Source: Chitinibacter bivalviorum (GTDB lineage Bacteria; Pseudomonadota; Gammaproteobacteria; Burkholderiales; Chitinibacteraceae). Taken from it: 64,000 nucleotides of DNA. Below the pieces are notes generated by a model. It saw nothing but the letters and a program-made list of their open reading frames with translations. It was not told the DNA's origin and did not search any database. This document shows, piece after piece, positions 17,526 through 28,552 of this stretch; within the stretch, counting starts at the first letter, position 1, and each line of letters begins with the position of its first letter. Position numbers and translations under genes: made by a program. The stretch covers positions 186,001 to 250,000 of the forward strand of contig NZ_CP058627.1 of the NCBI RefSeq assembly GCF_013403565.1. Reading direction: 5' to 3'.

Positions 17526-20500
17526 TTAGCCTAGGAAAGCTCTGGCGTTGCGGAACATACGCATCCATGCGCCATCTTCTTCCCAATCGCTTGGGTGCCA
17601 GCTGTTTTGCACGGTGCGGAATACGCGCTCTGGGTGCGGCATCATGATGCTAAAGCGACCGTCTGCCGTGGTCACGCCAGCGATGGCTTCTGGGCTACCG
17701 TTTGGATTCAGCGGATAGGCTTGCGTTGGCTTGCCGTGGCTGTCTACATAGCGCATTGCCACCAGTGCTTTGCTGATGTCGCCTTGCTGGCTAAAGTTCG
17801 CAAAACCTTCACCATGGCTCACTACAACCGGCATTTGGCTACCGGCCATGCCGTTGAAGAACAATGATGGCGATTTTGGCACTTCAACCGTCACAAAGCG
17901 CGCTTCAAACTGCTCACTCTGATTGCGAGTGAATTTTGGCCAGTGCTCTGCCCCCGGGATGATGCCAGACAAGTTAGCCATCATCTGGCAACCATTACAC
18001 ACGCCCAAACCGAAAGTATCGGTGCGGTTGAAGAAGGCTTCAAACTGCGCACGTGCTGAGGCATTAAACAGAATCGATTTCGCCCAGCCTTCGCCTGCGC
18101 CCAATACGTCGCCGTACGAGAAGCCACCACAAGCAGCCAGACCCATAAAGTCGGCCAATTGGACGCGGCCAGCGATCACGTCGCTCATGTGCACGTCGAC
18201 CGCGCTAAAGCCTGCGCGGTTGAATGCTGCGCCCATTTCGATATGACCGTTAACGCCTTGCTCACGCAATACCGCAACGCGTGGTTTAACGCCTTTGGCG
18301 ATGTAAGGCGCAGCGATGTCGTCGGATGGATTGAACGTGAGTTTAGCAAACAAACCTTTGTCGTTTTTGTCGCTAATGCGCGCGTATTCAGCGTCAGCGC
18401 ATTCAGGGTTGTCGCGCAGGCGCTGGATTTGCCAGCTGGTTTTGCTCCAGGCCTGTTGCAGGCTGACACGTTGTTCGTCAAGCAGCATGCGATTGCGCTT
18501 TTTGATTTTCAGCTTGTCGTCGTTATTGGTGGTACCAATCACATGCAATTCACCCGCCAAATGGGCATGCATAAATGCGGCGATCACAGCCGCTGTGTCG
18601 CTGCGACGAACTTGCAAGACCGCGCCCAACTCTTCGTTGAACAATACGCCCATCACGCGACCATTTTCAGCGCGCGCCACGTCTTCTGGCGTGATTTCAT
18701 CTTGCTGGCGTTGACGCACGCGGCGGTCAATACACAGCTCGTCGATTTCCAATGTCACGCCGCAATGGCTGGCGAACATCATTTCAGTAATGGTCGCGAG
18801 CAAACCACCGTCAGAGCGGTCATGGTAAGCCAGCAATTTGCCATCCGCATTGAGCTTTTGTACGGTCGCGAAGAACGACTTCAGGTGATCCACGCTCACT
18901 ACATCCGGCGCCCAATTACCGATTTCCCCGTGAACTTGTGCCAGCGCAGAGCCGCCAAGACGGCATTTGCCCGTGCCCAAATCGATCAAGATCAGGTCGG
19001 TGTCGATGCCTGTTACGAGTTGTGGCGTAAGCGTTTTGGTAACGTCTGTAACTGGCGCAAAACCAGAAATAATAAGTGACAGCGGTGCCACAACGGATTT
19101 GTCGCCATCTTGATCTTTCCAGACCGTTTTCATCGACAGCGAATCTTTACCGACTGGAATCGAAACACCCAATTCACGGCATAGATCAAGGCCTACGGCT
19201 TTGACGGTGTCGTACAGATTCGCGTCTTCACCGGGGTGGCCCGCAGGTGCCATCCAGTTGGCAGAGAGCTTCACATCGCCCAATTTAGCAATCGGTGCAG
19301 CGGCCAAGTTGGTGAGTGCTTCACCCACGGCCATGCGACCAGAAGCAGGGGCAGAAATCAATGCCAGAGGGGTACGTTCACCCATCGCCATTGCTTCGCC
19401 TTGTAGCGTGTTATACCCCATGGTAGTAACCGCAACGTCGGCTACCGGAATTTGCCATGGGCCAACCATTTGATCGCGAGCGGTGTAGCCGCCAACGGTA
19501 CGATCGCCGATGTTAATCAAGAATGATTTATCGGCCACTGAAGGCAATTGCAATACTTTATACAGCGATTCTTTCAAGTCGAGCGCTGACGAATCAAAAA
19601 CCTTGAGTTCTGGTTTGATGCGTGTCACGTCGCGCGTCATTTTTGGAGGCTTGCCGAGCAATACATCCATCGGCATATCCACTGGCTTATTGCCAAAGTG
19701 TGGATCTTCCACGGTCAGGTGACGCTCGTCGGTGGTATGGCCGATCACGGCAAATGGGCAACGCTCACGCTCGCAAATGGCTTCGAAAGTCAGCAAGTCA
19801 TTCGGGTGAATGCCGAGCACATAACGCTCTTGCGATTCATTAGACCAGATTTCTTTCGGCGCCATGCCGCGCTCTTCGATATTTACTTTGCGCAAGTTAA
19901 ATACCGCGCCCATGCCTGCGTCGTTCACCAACTCTGGGAAGGCGTTCGAAATGCCGCCTGCGCCCACGTCGTGAATCGATTGGATTGGGTTTTTATCGCC
20001 CAGCTGCCAGCAGCGATCGATCACTTCCTGACAACGACGTTCCATTTCTGGGTTGCCGCGCTGTACTGAGTCAAAGTCCAGATCCGCTGCGTTCGAGCCG
20101 GTATCCATCGAAGATGCTGCGCCGCCGCCCATCCCGATCAGCATGCCTGGGCCGCCGAGTTGAATCAGCAATGAGCCATCAGGCAAGCCGTTTTTGGTCA
20201 CGTGCGCGTCGTTGATATTGCCCAAGCCGCCCGCGATCATGATCGGTTTGTGGTAGCCACGACGCTCGCCGTTCACGTCCAATTCAAACGTACGGAAATA
20301 GCCAGCCAAGTTTGGACGGCCAAATTCATTATTAAATGCCGCCGCGCCAATCGGGCCTTCGATCATGATATCGAGCGCCGAAGCGATGCGGTCTGGCTTG
20401 CCGTAGGCTGGGCTTTCCCAGTCTTGCACGTAGCCTGGCAAATTCAGATTAGAAACGGTAAAGCCACAGAGGCCGGCTTTCGGTTTTGAACCACGGCCCG

Positions 20501-21488
20501 TTGCACCTTCGTCACGAATCTCGCCGCCCGAGCCGGTTGCTGCGCCTGGGAATGGAGAAATTGCCGTTGGGTGATTGTGCGTTTCCACTTTCATCAGAAT
20601 GTGGGTTTTTTGTTTTTCGAACGTGTATTCCGCGCCATGGCTAGCAGGGAAGAAACGCTCGATTTCTGCGCCTTCGATCACCGACGAGTTGTCCGAATAC
20701 GCGACCACCGTGCCTTCAGGTGCGGCTTTATGCGTTTCGCGGATCATGCCAAACAAGCTGTAGTCTTGCGCTTGGCCATCGATGATGAAGTTGGCGTTAA
20801 AGATTTTGTGACGGCAATGCTCAGAGTTAGCTTGAGCGAACATCGTCAATTCAACGTCGGTTGGGTTACGACCGAGTTTGTTGAAGTTTTCAACCAGATA
20901 TTCAATTTCGTCGCTCGACAGGGCCAGACCATATTCGATATTGGCTTGTTCCAGCGCCGCTTGACCGCCGCCGAGGATGTCGACCGATTTGAGCTCAGTA
21001 GGCTCAAAGTGTCGGAATAATTCATTGCCTGCCGCCAAGCCATCGAACACTTGCTCGGTCATACGGTCATGGATCAGTGGCAACAGAATGTTTTTTTCTG
21101 CGGTAGAGAGTGTCGCGCCATCGGCTTTGGTGGCGTACACGGCCATGCCGCGTTCAATGCGAGCGATTTTGCCGTCGAGGCCACAGTGCAATGCGATATC
21201 GCTGGCTTTCGATGACCATGGCGAGATAGTGCCCAAACGTGGCAAGACCAGAATCGGTGTGCCTACGGCCAATTGAGCCTGGGCTGGTTCGCCGTAGCTC
21301 AAAATGCGCTCAAGTACCGCTGTATCGTCTGCCGATAAGCTGGCGAGCTCGGCAGCTAATTCGGCGAAGTGCCAATACTCAGCGTAGAGGTTGACAGTCA
21401 GACCTTGCGCGGCGAGCGCAGATGCTAATTTTTCAATCCGGAACGGCGAGAGCGCGGTACCGCCGCGTAGTTGGAGCACATTGGCCAT
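17526..21488 (-). CDS. purL: Phosphoribosylformylglycinamidine synthase PurL (large single-chain type)
   Basis: PurL makes FGAM from FGAR, glutamine and ATP in purine synthesis. At 1320 aa it is the single-chain proteobacterial form with three parts. The N-terminal domain runs to about residue 165. Two AIRS-like ATP-binding halves follow (for example [18 protein letters not shown] and [20 protein letters not shown]). A C-terminal class I glutaminase has nucleophile C1164 in [11 protein letters not shown] and [10 protein letters not shown] near the end. It is a single-gene unit here, with a shared terminator downstream. Confidence 0.98.
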   Translation of the reverse strand: MANVLQLRGGTALSPFRIEKLASALAAQGLTVNLYAEYWHFAELAAELASLSADDTAVLERILSYGEPAQAQLAVGTPILVLPRLGTISPWSSKASDIALHCGLDGKIARIERGMAVYATKADGATLSTAEKNILLPLIHDRMTEQVFDGLAAGNELFRHFEPTELKSVDILGGGQAALEQANIEYGLALSSDEIEYLVENFNKLGRNPTDVELTMFAQANSEHCRHKIFNANFIIDGQAQDYSLFGMIRETHKAAPEGTVVAYSDNSSVIEGAEIERFFPASHGAEYTFEKQKTHILMKVETHNHPTAISPFPGAATGSGGEIRDEGATGRGSKPKAGLCGFTVSNLNLPGYVQDWESPAYGKPDRIASALDIMIEGPIGAAAFNNEFGRPNLAGYFRTFELDVNGERRGYHKPIMIAGGLGNINDAHVTKNGLPDGSLLIQLGGPGMLIGMGGGAASSMDTGSNAADLDFDSVQRGNPEMERRCQEVIDRCWQLGDKNPIQSIHDVGAGGISNAFPELVNDAGMGAVFNLRKVNIEERGMAPKEIWSNESQERYVLGIHPNDLLTFEAICERERCPFAVIGHTTDERHLTVEDPHFGNKPVDMPMDVLLGKPPKMTRDVTRIKPELKVFDSSALDLKESLYKVLQLPSVADKSFLINIGDRTVGGYTARDQMVGPWQIPVADVAVTTMGYNTLQGEAMAMGERTPLALISAPASGRMAVGEALTNLAAAPIAKLGDVKLSANWMAPAGHPGEDANLYDTVKAVGLDLCRELGVSIPVGKDSLSMKTVWKDQDGDKSVVAPLSLIISGFAPVTDVTKTLTPQLVTGIDTDLILIDLGTGKCRLGGSALAQVHGEIGNWAPDVVSVDHLKSFFATVQKLNADGKLLAYHDRSDGGLLATITEMMFASHCGVTLEIDELCIDRRVRQRQQDEITPEDVARAENGRVMGVLFNEELGAVLQVRRSDTAAVIAAFMHAHLAGELHVIGTTNNDDKLKIKKRNRMLLDEQRVSLQQAWSKTSWQIQRLRDNPECADAEYARISDKNDKGLFAKLTFNPSDDIAAPYIAKGVKPRVAVLREQGVNGHIEMGAAFNRAGFSAVDVHMSDVIAGRVQLADFMGLAACGGFSYGDVLGAGEGWAKSILFNASARAQFEAFFNRTDTFGLGVCNGCQMMANLSGIIPGAEHWPKFTRNQSEQFEARFVTVEVPKSPSLFFNGMAGSQMPVVVSHGEGFANFSQQGDISKALVAMRYVDSHGKPTQAYPLNPNGSPEAIAGVTTADGRFSIMMPHPERVFRTVQNSWHPSDWEEDGAWMRMFRNARAFLG

Positions 21489-21717
21489 GTCTTTGGAACC
21501 CAGAATTGTGGCAATAAGTACGTAATCATACCGAAAAATGGCGGACTCTAGGAGAAAGAAAGTGACTTTGCATGGCCAAAAGTAGGGGGTAAAGCGCTCG
21601 CTCTTGCACGAAGCTTCCTCGTATCTGGCGAGGGTGATGGGCTAGGAAATGAGGATAGTGCCAAGAATAGCGCTGCTTGTTTGTGGGTATATCGATGTAA
21701 GCTCTTTAATTATTGGT

Positions 21718-22596
21718 CTACATGGATATACCTGTACTCAATTGGCTTGGGTTGCGCTGTTTGGCTTGCCGGCGAAATGCGCTGGGCGTTTGGCCTTGTC
21801 GCTCGCTAAACTGTTGATAAAAATGACTAATGCAGGGGTAGCCGCTTTGGCTGGCAATCCAGTCGATGCCACGATCCGTTGTTAGCAATAAATTGCTGGC
21901 ATGGGCGATGCGCAGTCGAGCGAGTTCTTGGCTAAAGCTCGATTGCATTTGCTGGGCAAAAAGGCGCTTTAAGGTGGTGGCGCTGCAATTGGCGATCTGG
22001 GCGAGCTCATGCAGCGAAATGGGCTGCAAATAATGAGTTTGCAAATGGGTCATGGCTTTGATCAGGCGTCGATCAGGGTCGATTTGTGTCACTTCGCCAG
22101 CAATAAATCGGGCGGCGATGTCTTTTTCCAACTCAGCCAGAATATCGAGTAGGGCAGTCAGCCGCCGTAGGCCGTGTAATTCATGCAGTTTGGCCAGACG
22201 CGGCGCGACATATTGTGTGCAACTCGGGCTAAAAATAACGCCTTGCCGAATTTGGCCTAGCCATTGGCATAAATGTCGTAGCTCGGGCATGCCGTGCTCG
22301 GCCAGTGAGACCAGCCAGTCGAGGCGAAAAAGCACCACCTGTAATTCAATCGCTTGGCCATCACTGCGCGATGGCGCTTGCCAGCTGTGCGGTTGATTGG
22401 GCGCGACCAGCGCTAGATCACATTCGGAAAATTGTTCGACATCGCTACCGATGTGTCGTTGACCATTGGCGCCGAGCGTGAGGGTGAGCTCGTACTCAGG
22501 ATGAAAGTGAAAACTGAACGGAATATGCTCGGCAATATGATGGTTGAGTCGCCATGCGTGCCCTTGCGAATTGCCTATCCATTCCCTTATCAGCAT
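21718..22596 (-). CDS. AraC family transcriptional regulator with cupin-type sensor domain
   Basis: A 292-aa regulator. The N-terminal half is a cupin-like effector domain (HIPFSFHFHPEYELTLTLG, later LVAPNQPHSWQAP). Residues from about 190 form a double helix-turn-helix DNA-binding domain (SLHELAQIANCSATTLKRLF and IASQSGYPCISHFYQQF). It is divergent from the GH20 hexosaminidase gene with 207 bases between, so it may control that gene. This is inferred from position and from palindromes in the shared interval. Confidence 0.92.
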   Translation of the reverse strand: MLIREWIGNSQGHAWRLNHHIAEHIPFSFHFHPEYELTLTLGANGQRHIGSDVEQFSECDLALVAPNQPHSWQAPSRSDGQAIELQVVLFRLDWLVSLAEHGMPELRHLCQWLGQIRQGVIFSPSCTQYVAPRLAKLHELHGLRRLTALLDILAELEKDIAARFIAGEVTQIDPDRRLIKAMTHLQTHYLQPISLHELAQIANCSATTLKRLFAQQMQSSFSQELARLRIAHASNLLLTTDRGIDWIASQSGYPCISHFYQQFSERQGQTPSAFRRQAKQRNPSQLSTGISM

Positions 22597-22718
22597 TGCG
22601 TTCTCCTTTTGGGCTGATTGTATGCTTTATTGGGCTAATAGTGGATAAAAAGGCCGTTGGGCAAGGTATAACTAAGTTCAGCAAGTGTGGGCGCATCATC
22701 CTAACGACAGCGCGCAGG

Positions 22719-22747
22719 CAGTGCTTGGCATTCCAAGTGCTGCACTT
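22719..22747. promoter_or_regulatory. Overlapping palindromes upstream of the GH20 gene (candidate operator)
   Basis: Two overlapping dyads lie 57 to 85 bases before the GH20 start. One is CAGTGCTTGG-CATT-CCAAGTGCTG (22719-22742, two mismatches). The other is the perfect AAGTGC-T-GCACTT (22735-22747). They are good candidates for a regulator site, possibly of the divergent AraC protein or a GlcNAc regulator. They could instead form an RNA hairpin in the 5' leader. Confidence 0.4.
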
Positions 22748-22803
22748 CTACACTGTCAGGATTAAGTGCAGGACCCGACTAACCAATCGAAGGGATACTA
22801 AGA

Positions 22804-25323
22804 ATGAATAAGCCAGCTGGTGCGCATTTAAAATTAACATGGGCATGCAAAACCAATGCCCATAATGGCGATAACTTCCTTGCCGAATTAACGCTGACCA
22901 ATCTATCTGATCAGTCATTGCCTGCATCGGGCTGGGCGATTTATTTCAATACTTGCCGCAAAATCAAACCTGAAACGGTATCGGGTAATGTGCATGTGAC
23001 CCATGTGAATGGCGATTTTTGGAGCTTAGAGCCCAAAGCTGATTTTGGGGTATTGCAATCGGGCGAGACCCGCACTTTTGCCTACGAAGGCTTATTCTGG
23101 GTCATCAGCGAAACCGACGCGCCTTTGGGCTTTTATATTGTGTACGACGTGGGTACGCCAAACGCCAAAATGGAAACCATCGGCGACCCAGTGATTGCCG
23201 AGTTTGCTACGCCAGCACAGCGTAACCGCAAGTCTGACGATGCCGTTGCTTTAAGCACACCGGCTCAAACATTTGAAGAAAACCAAGGCCTGAGCCTGTT
23301 GGCGACTGATGCTATCAGCAAAATCACGCCAACTCCGCTCAGCTACCTAGCTGGCCAAGGCCAATTTAGCATTGCTAAAGATACGTTGATTGTTCATTCG
23401 GCTGATTTGGCTAATGAAGCTGCCTTTTTGCAATCGAGCTTACTCGATGTCAGTGGTGTGGTGTTGCAACGCGCGGCGATTACGCCAGCGGGTGCGGCAA
23501 GCATCAAACTGCAAATCGGCGCTGTGAAAGTGAACGATACCTTGGCGCCGAACGAAGCGTATCAGCTTGACGTTAGCGCCGCAGGCATCGTGATTACAGG
23601 CGCTTCGGCTGCCGGCGTGTTCAATGGTATTCAAAGCTTGCGTCAATTGCTGCCGGTTGAGGCTTACCTCAATCCACAAGCCAAATTGAATGTGGCAGCT
23701 TGTCAGGTTATCGACGCGCCACGTTTTGCCTATCGCGGTATGCATCTGGATGTGGGTCGTAACTTCACCAGCAAAGATACGATTTTGCGCTTGCTTGAAT
23801 GCATGGCGCTGTACAAGCTGAATCAATTCCATTTCCACCTTACCGACGATGAAGGCTGGCGCGTTGAAATTCCTAGCTTGCCCGAGTTGACTGAGATTGG
23901 TAGCCAACGTGGCTACACAGCGGATGAGACCGATAACCTCGTGCCTTGCTTTGGCTCGGGTGGCGATGTGGCTGGCGAGGCGGGGAGTGGCTTTTACAGC
24001 AAAGCCGATTTTATCGAGATTCTGAAGTTTGCCACGGCACGCCATATTGAAGTCGTGCCCGAAATTGACGTACCAGGTCACGCGCGTGCCGCGATTAAAG
24101 CGATGAATGTGCGTTATACGCGTTTGATGGCACAAGGTCGTGAAGCTGAAGCGAAGCAATACCTGTTGTGTGATTTCAACGATGCGTCGGTGTACGAGTC
24201 TGTGCAGCTCTGGCACGACAATGTGATCTGCATTGCGCAAGAGTCTTGCTACAACTTCATCGAAACCGTCTTGGATGATTTGAAGGCGATGTTTATCGAG
24301 GCGGGCGCGCCATTCACCACCATGCACACCGGTGGCGACGAAGTGCCGCACGGCGTGTGGGAGCAATCGCCTGTTTGCCAAGCCTTTATGAAAGAGCAAG
24401 GCATGAGCTCGATTGTTGAGTTGCAAAACTACTTCTTGGCGCGCTACCGCGATTTGCTGAAAAAACACGGCTTGGTATTTGGCGGCTGGGAAGAAATTGC
24501 GCTGGTGAAACAGGAAGTCAACGGCGCGCATGTCCATGGCCCGAATCCAGAATTTGTGAACGCCAATTTCCGCCCTTATGTGTGGAATAACGTGTGGGGC
24601 TGGGGTCAAGAAGACTTCGCTTACCAATTGGCCAATGCGGGTTACAAAACCGTATTGTCGAACGTCACGAATCTGTATTTCGATCTTGCCTACAACAAAG
24701 ATCCGCTGGAGCCTGGCTACTACTGGGGCGGCTTTATCGAAACGCGAGGTGCGTTTGAATTTGTGCCGCTCGACATTTTCACTACCGCGACAGTGAATCT
24801 GATGGGTCAGCCGCTGGATAAAGACAATATCGCCAGCAAAGTGCGTTTAACGCCAGAAGGCACCAAAAACATCATCGGTATCCAAGGCCAACTGTGGGCG
24901 GAAAACATTCGCAACCGTGGTCGTCTGGAATACTTGGCGATGCCACGTACGATTGCTTTGGCCGAGCGAGCTTGGGCGAAAGATCCTGCTTGGACATCCA
25001 TCGCTGATGCGGCTGCGCGTCAGACTAAGATCGATGCGGATTGGAACGAATTTGCCAATCGCTTGGGTCAGCGCGAGTTAGCTCGCCTGGATGGCTTTGT
25101 GGGTGGATACGGCTACCGTATTCCATTGCCAGGCGTGAAAATCGTTGATGGCAAATTGCACGCCAATGTATCGGCTCCAGGCTTGGTGATTCGCTTTACG
25201 AGCGATGGCTCTGATCCAACGCCAGCTTCTGCTGCGTACACAGCGCCAGTGGCGGTGAGCGGTACAGTCAAAGTCGCGGTATTTAGCAGTACTAACCGCC
25301 GTAGCCGGATTGTGACGGTTTAA
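22804..25323 (+). CDS. Family 20 glycoside hydrolase, beta-N-acetylhexosaminidase
   Basis: An 839-aa chitobiase-type enzyme that releases GlcNAc from chitin oligosaccharides. Domains in order: CHB_HEX carbohydrate-binding-like domain (about 5-150), GH20b domain (about 165-305), catalytic barrel (about 310-735) and a CHB_HEX C-terminal domain (about 765-839). The catalytic pair is D512-E513 in HTGGDEVPHGVWE. RYRGMHLDVGRN-type and HFHLTDDEGWRVEI motifs are present. No signal peptide is visible at the N-terminus, so either chitobiose is split in the cytoplasm or export is unconventional. It is monocistronic, with its own terminator. Confidence 0.94.
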   Translation: MNKPAGAHLKLTWACKTNAHNGDNFLAELTLTNLSDQSLPASGWAIYFNTCRKIKPETVSGNVHVTHVNGDFWSLEPKADFGVLQSGETRTFAYEGLFWVISETDAPLGFYIVYDVGTPNAKMETIGDPVIAEFATPAQRNRKSDDAVALSTPAQTFEENQGLSLLATDAISKITPTPLSYLAGQGQFSIAKDTLIVHSADLANEAAFLQSSLLDVSGVVLQRAAITPAGAASIKLQIGAVKVNDTLAPNEAYQLDVSAAGIVITGASAAGVFNGIQSLRQLLPVEAYLNPQAKLNVAACQVIDAPRFAYRGMHLDVGRNFTSKDTILRLLECMALYKLNQFHFHLTDDEGWRVEIPSLPELTEIGSQRGYTADETDNLVPCFGSGGDVAGEAGSGFYSKADFIEILKFATARHIEVVPEIDVPGHARAAIKAMNVRYTRLMAQGREAEAKQYLLCDFNDASVYESVQLWHDNVICIAQESCYNFIETVLDDLKAMFIEAGAPFTTMHTGGDEVPHGVWEQSPVCQAFMKEQGMSSIVELQNYFLARYRDLLKKHGLVFGGWEEIALVKQEVNGAHVHGPNPEFVNANFRPYVWNNVWGWGQEDFAYQLANAGYKTVLSNVTNLYFDLAYNKDPLEPGYYWGGFIETRGAFEFVPLDIFTTATVNLMGQPLDKDNIASKVRLTPEGTKNIIGIQGQLWAENIRNRGRLEYLAMPRTIALAERAWAKDPAWTSIADAAARQTKIDADWNEFANRLGQRELARLDGFVGGYGYRIPLPGVKIVDGKLHANVSAPGLVIRFTSDGSDPTPASAAYTAPVAVSGTVKVAVFSSTNRRSRIVTV

Positions 25324-25338
25324 CTTAGCTGTTTAAAT

Positions 25339-25367
25339 AAAAAAGCCTCGCAATGCGAGGCTTTTTT
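25339..25367. terminator. Bidirectional terminator between GH20 gene and aceB
   Basis: Thirteen-base arms AAAAAAGCCTCGC and GCGAGGCTTTTTT around an AAT loop, with T-runs on both strands. It ends the GH20 gene on one side and aceB on the other. Confidence 0.88.
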
Positions 25368-25386
25368 ATTGCTCAATAGATTGGCT

Positions 25387-26973
25387 TTAAGCGAGTCGGT
25401 TGTAGCCCGGAAGGGTTAGAAAATCGACAAATTCGTTGCTGGTTGTAATCTGATCAAACAGCTTGGCGGCTTCAGCGAGTGTGGCGCTGTAGCGCCCTTG
25501 TTGTTCGATTTTGGCAACTTCTTCAGGAAGCCAAGCGCGGAATAATTCCACCGTCACTTTGCGTCCATCATCGAGTACGCCTTTGCTCGAGCGTATCCAT
25601 TGCCAGATTTGCGAGCGACTGATTTCGGCGGTGGCCGCGTCTTCCATCAGGTTGTGAATCGGTACGCAGCCCATGCCCGCCAGCCAAGACGCCAGATATT
25701 GCACGCCAACCGAAATATTGCCGCGTACGCCAGCTTCGGTGATGGGCGCTTCTGGGTGAAAATTGAGCAAATCAGCCGCGAGTGTTTGCACATCAGGGCG
25801 TTGCTTGTGAATTTGATTGGGGTATTGCCCTAAAACATTGTCCCATGCTGCTTTTGCAATGGGTACTAGCCCAGGGTGTGCAACCCAGCCGCCATCATAG
25901 CCATCGCCGGCATCGCGCTCTTTATCGGCGCGAACTTGCGCCATGGCGCGCTCATTCGCCTCCAGATCTGATTTGACGGGGATATACGCCGACATGCCGC
26001 CCATCGCGGGTGCGCCGCGTTGGTGGCAGGTTTTGAGGAGTAATAATGAATACGCGCGCATAAATGGCACGGTCATGGTGATTTTGCCGCGATCGGCGAG
26101 GCAGAAATCTTGGTCGCTACGGAATTTTTTGATGCAGCTAAAGATGTAATCCCAGCGACCCGCATTCAGGCCTGCCGAGTGTTCGCGCAATTCATACAAA
26201 ATTTCGTCCATCTCAAAGGCCGCGAGGATGGTTTCGATCAGTACCGTGCCTTTTATGCAGCCGTGCGGCGCTTTGAGCTCGGCTTCGGCCCATGTGAAAA
26301 CATCATTCCACAAACGGGCTTCTAAGTGCGACTCCATCTTGGGCAAGTAGAAATAACACGAGCTGCCCACGCTGAGGCGATATTGCAGGTTGTGAAATAC
26401 CACCAAACCGAAATCGAATAGCGAGCCTGACATGATTTCGCCATCAACTTCGACATGCTTCTCCATTAAATGCCAGCCACGTGGGCGAGTTAGCAGCGTC
26501 GCGATTTCATGGTTCAGTGAGTATTCTTTGCCTTCGGGGCTGGTGTAGCTAATGGTGCGACGATAGGCATCAAAGACGTTGATTTGGCCTTCAATCTGGT
26601 TTTCCCAGGTCGGCGTGTTGGAGTCTTCAAAATCAGCCATGAAGGATTTCGCGCCTGAGTTGAGCGCATTAATCATCATTTTGCGCTCAACGGGGCCCGT
26701 GATCTCCACGCGGCGATCTTGCAGGTCTTCGGGTAAGGGGCTGATTTTCCATTCGCCATGGCGTATATGCGCGGTGGTGGGTAGGAAATCGGGTTTCACG
26801 CCTTGGTCGAGCATCACTTGGCGTGCAATACGCGCCGCCATGAGTTCGCGACGGCGCGGTTCAAATAATCGATGTAGTTCAGCCAGAAAGGCGAGCGCAT
26901 CTGGGGAGAGTATCTTCCCAAACTCGGCGCTGATATGGCCTTTGACGCGGATACCTGCCAATGTCGTTGACAT
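25387..26973 (-). CDS. aceB: Malate synthase A
   Basis: AceB condenses glyoxylate with acetyl-CoA to malate, the second step of the glyoxylate shunt used for growth on acetate and fatty acids. The 528-aa length fits the A-type. Motifs include [20 protein letters not shown] with [29 protein letters not shown] and a C-terminal ARG-rich region. I use the ATG at 26973 ([10 protein letters not shown]) since AAGGGAG lies just before it; the longer frame from 26991 contains that ribosome site. It follows aceA on the same strand, 122 bases away. Confidence 0.96.
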   Translation of the reverse strand: MSTTLAGIRVKGHISAEFGKILSPDALAFLAELHRLFEPRRRELMAARIARQVMLDQGVKPDFLPTTAHIRHGEWKISPLPEDLQDRRVEITGPVERKMMINALNSGAKSFMADFEDSNTPTWENQIEGQINVFDAYRRTISYTSPEGKEYSLNHEIATLLTRPRGWHLMEKHVEVDGEIMSGSLFDFGLVVFHNLQYRLSVGSSCYFYLPKMESHLEARLWNDVFTWAEAELKAPHGCIKGTVLIETILAAFEMDEILYELREHSAGLNAGRWDYIFSCIKKFRSDQDFCLADRGKITMTVPFMRAYSLLLLKTCHQRGAPAMGGMSAYIPVKSDLEANERAMAQVRADKERDAGDGYDGGWVAHPGLVPIAKAAWDNVLGQYPNQIHKQRPDVQTLAADLLNFHPEAPITEAGVRGNISVGVQYLASWLAGMGCVPIHNLMEDAATAEISRSQIWQWIRSSKGVLDDGRKVTVELFRAWLPEEVAKIEQQGRYSATLAEAAKLFDQITTSNEFVDFLTLPGYNRLA

Positions 26974-27000
26974 ATCGTGTACTCCCTTCACGTGCTTGTA

Positions 27001-27089
27001 GCCTAGTGCGAACTAGGCTGTGCAGTTTATTTTTTGCCAATAACGTCGGCGGGGCTGCAAGGTGATTCAAGATCACCCTGCCGCCCGCC
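27001..27089 (-). promoter_or_regulatory. Two hairpins in the aceA-aceB spacer
   Basis: In the 122-base gap there is a strong long stem (27048-27066 with 27072-27089, GC-rich, few mismatches, loop TCAAG) and a short perfect one (GCCTAG/CTAGGC at 27001-27018). Neither has a T-run on the minus strand. They probably protect or process the mRNA, or act as a weak attenuator, so aceB would be made at a different level from aceA. Confidence 0.55.
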
Positions 27090-27095
27090 AATTTC

Positions 27096-28376
27096 TTAAT
27101 GGAACTGTTCTGCTTCGGTCGAACCTTTCAGCGCCGTCGTTGACGACTGACCTTGCTGAATAACTTGCGTGACTTGGTCAAAGTAGCCGGTGCCGACTTC
27201 ACGTTGGTGTTTCACCGCGGTAAAGCCACGATCTGCGGCGGCAAATTCAGCTTGTTGCAGCTCGACAAATGCGGTCATGCCCTCACGTGCGTAGCCATGT
27301 GCCAGATTGAACATGCCGTAATTGAGTGCGTGAAAGCCCGCCAGCGTGATGAACTGGAATTTGTAGCCCAGCGCGCCAAGCTCTTTCTGGAATTTGGCGA
27401 TGGTCGCGTCGTCCAGATTTTTCTTCCAGTTAAACGACGGTGAGCAGTTGTAGGCGAGCATTTTGCCGGGGAATTTGGCATGAATGGCTTCGGCAAACTT
27501 GCGTGCGTACTCCAGATCAGGCTTGCCGGTCTCACACCACACCAGGTCAGCATAGGGGGCATAGGCCAGACCGCGAGAGATCGCTTGGTCTAGACCGGGA
27601 TACGTCTTGTAAAAACCTTCAACCGTGCGCTCACCTGTACAGAATGCTTTGTCATTATCATCGACATCGCTGGTCAGCAAATCGGCGGCTTCGGCATCGG
27701 TGCGCGCCACGATAATCGTTGGAACACCCATCACATCGGCAGCTAGACGAGCGGCAACGAGTTTTTCAACCGCTTCGCGCGTTGGCACTAATACTTTGCC
27801 GCCCATGTGGCCGCATTTTTTCACTGAAGCGAGCTGATCTTCAAAGTGCACGCCCGCGGCACCGGCTTCAATCATCGCTTTCATTAATTCAAACGCATTC
27901 AATACGCCGCCAAAGCCTGCTTCGGCATCGGCCACAATCGGCGCAAACCAATCAATACTGTCGTCGCCTTCGGCATGATGAATTTGATCGGCGCGTGCCA
28001 GTGTATTATTGATGCGGCGCACGACTTGCGGCACGGAATTGGCGGGATACAAAGATTGATCAGGATACATCTCACCAGCCAAATTGGCGTCCGCCGCCAC
28101 TTGCCAGCCAGATAGATAAATCGCTTTTAAGCCGGCTTTCACTTGTTGCATCGCCTGATTACCGGTCAGCGCACCCAATGCGTGCACATAAGATTGCTCG
28201 TGCATCAGCTTCCAGAGTTTGTTCGCGCCATGTTTGGCGATGGTGTATTCCTGCAATAAATTACCACGCAGGCGCTCGACGTCGGCGGCCGAATAAGGGC
28301 GTTTAACGCCAGCCCAGCGTGGGTTGGTTTTCCAGTCGTGTTCAAGTGCGGCAATGCGTTCTGATGCTGTACTCAT
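27096..28376 (-). CDS. aceA: Isocitrate lyase
   Basis: AceA splits isocitrate to glyoxylate and succinate, the first step of the glyoxylate shunt. The 426-aa protein carries the catalytic C188 in [14 protein letters not shown], the metal site region [12 protein letters not shown], and [12 protein letters not shown]. The start at 28376 ([11 protein letters not shown]) has AGGGAG upstream; the eight upstream codons contain that site. It is the first gene of the aceA-aceB unit, and candidate regulator sites lie just upstream. Confidence 0.97.
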   Translation of the reverse strand: MSTASERIAALEHDWKTNPRWAGVKRPYSAADVERLRGNLLQEYTIAKHGANKLWKLMHEQSYVHALGALTGNQAMQQVKAGLKAIYLSGWQVAADANLAGEMYPDQSLYPANSVPQVVRRINNTLARADQIHHAEGDDSIDWFAPIVADAEAGFGGVLNAFELMKAMIEAGAAGVHFEDQLASVKKCGHMGGKVLVPTREAVEKLVAARLAADVMGVPTIIVARTDAEAADLLTSDVDDNDKAFCTGERTVEGFYKTYPGLDQAISRGLAYAPYADLVWCETGKPDLEYARKFAEAIHAKFPGKMLAYNCSPSFNWKKNLDDATIAKFQKELGALGYKFQFITLAGFHALNYGMFNLAHGYAREGMTAFVELQQAEFAAADRGFTAVKHQREVGTGYFDQVTQVIQQGQSSTTALKGSTEAEQFH

Positions 28377-28447
28377 GGCGTGCTCCCTGTGATCTCTCAA
28401 AGCGGCGAATCAAAATAACTAGCTGTTTTTATTGAAGCAGGTAAATT

Positions 28448-28477
28448 TTGCAATGCAACAAATATTGCGATGCAACA
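28448..28477. promoter_or_regulatory. Tandem TTGC-N3-GCAA palindromes upstream of aceA
   Basis: TTGCAATGCAACA (28448-28460) is repeated as TTGCGATGCAACA (28465-28477), 17 bases apart. Each contains the dyad TTGC-N3-GCAA. They lie 70 to 100 bases upstream of the aceA start in an AT-rich region. Regulators of the ScfR/RamB type that control isocitrate lyase in other proteobacteria bind TTGCAA-like repeats, so this is a reasonable operator candidate. Confidence 0.45.
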
Positions 28478-28552
28478 CAAATTGTAGTCGCAAAAAAAAT
28501 ACTACATATTGGGAGAATTACTTAGGCACGTCGGTTTTTTGAGCATAAAACC

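Noticed and set aside
18159..19079. 306-codon plus-strand ORF inside purL
   Set aside because: It is antisense to a certain gene, lacks a ribosome site and family motifs, and its length follows from the codon bias of purL.
23440..24627. 395-codon minus-strand ORF inside the GH20 gene
   Set aside because: Antisense to catalytic-domain codons of a certain enzyme; the His/Arg-rich translation has no domain sense.
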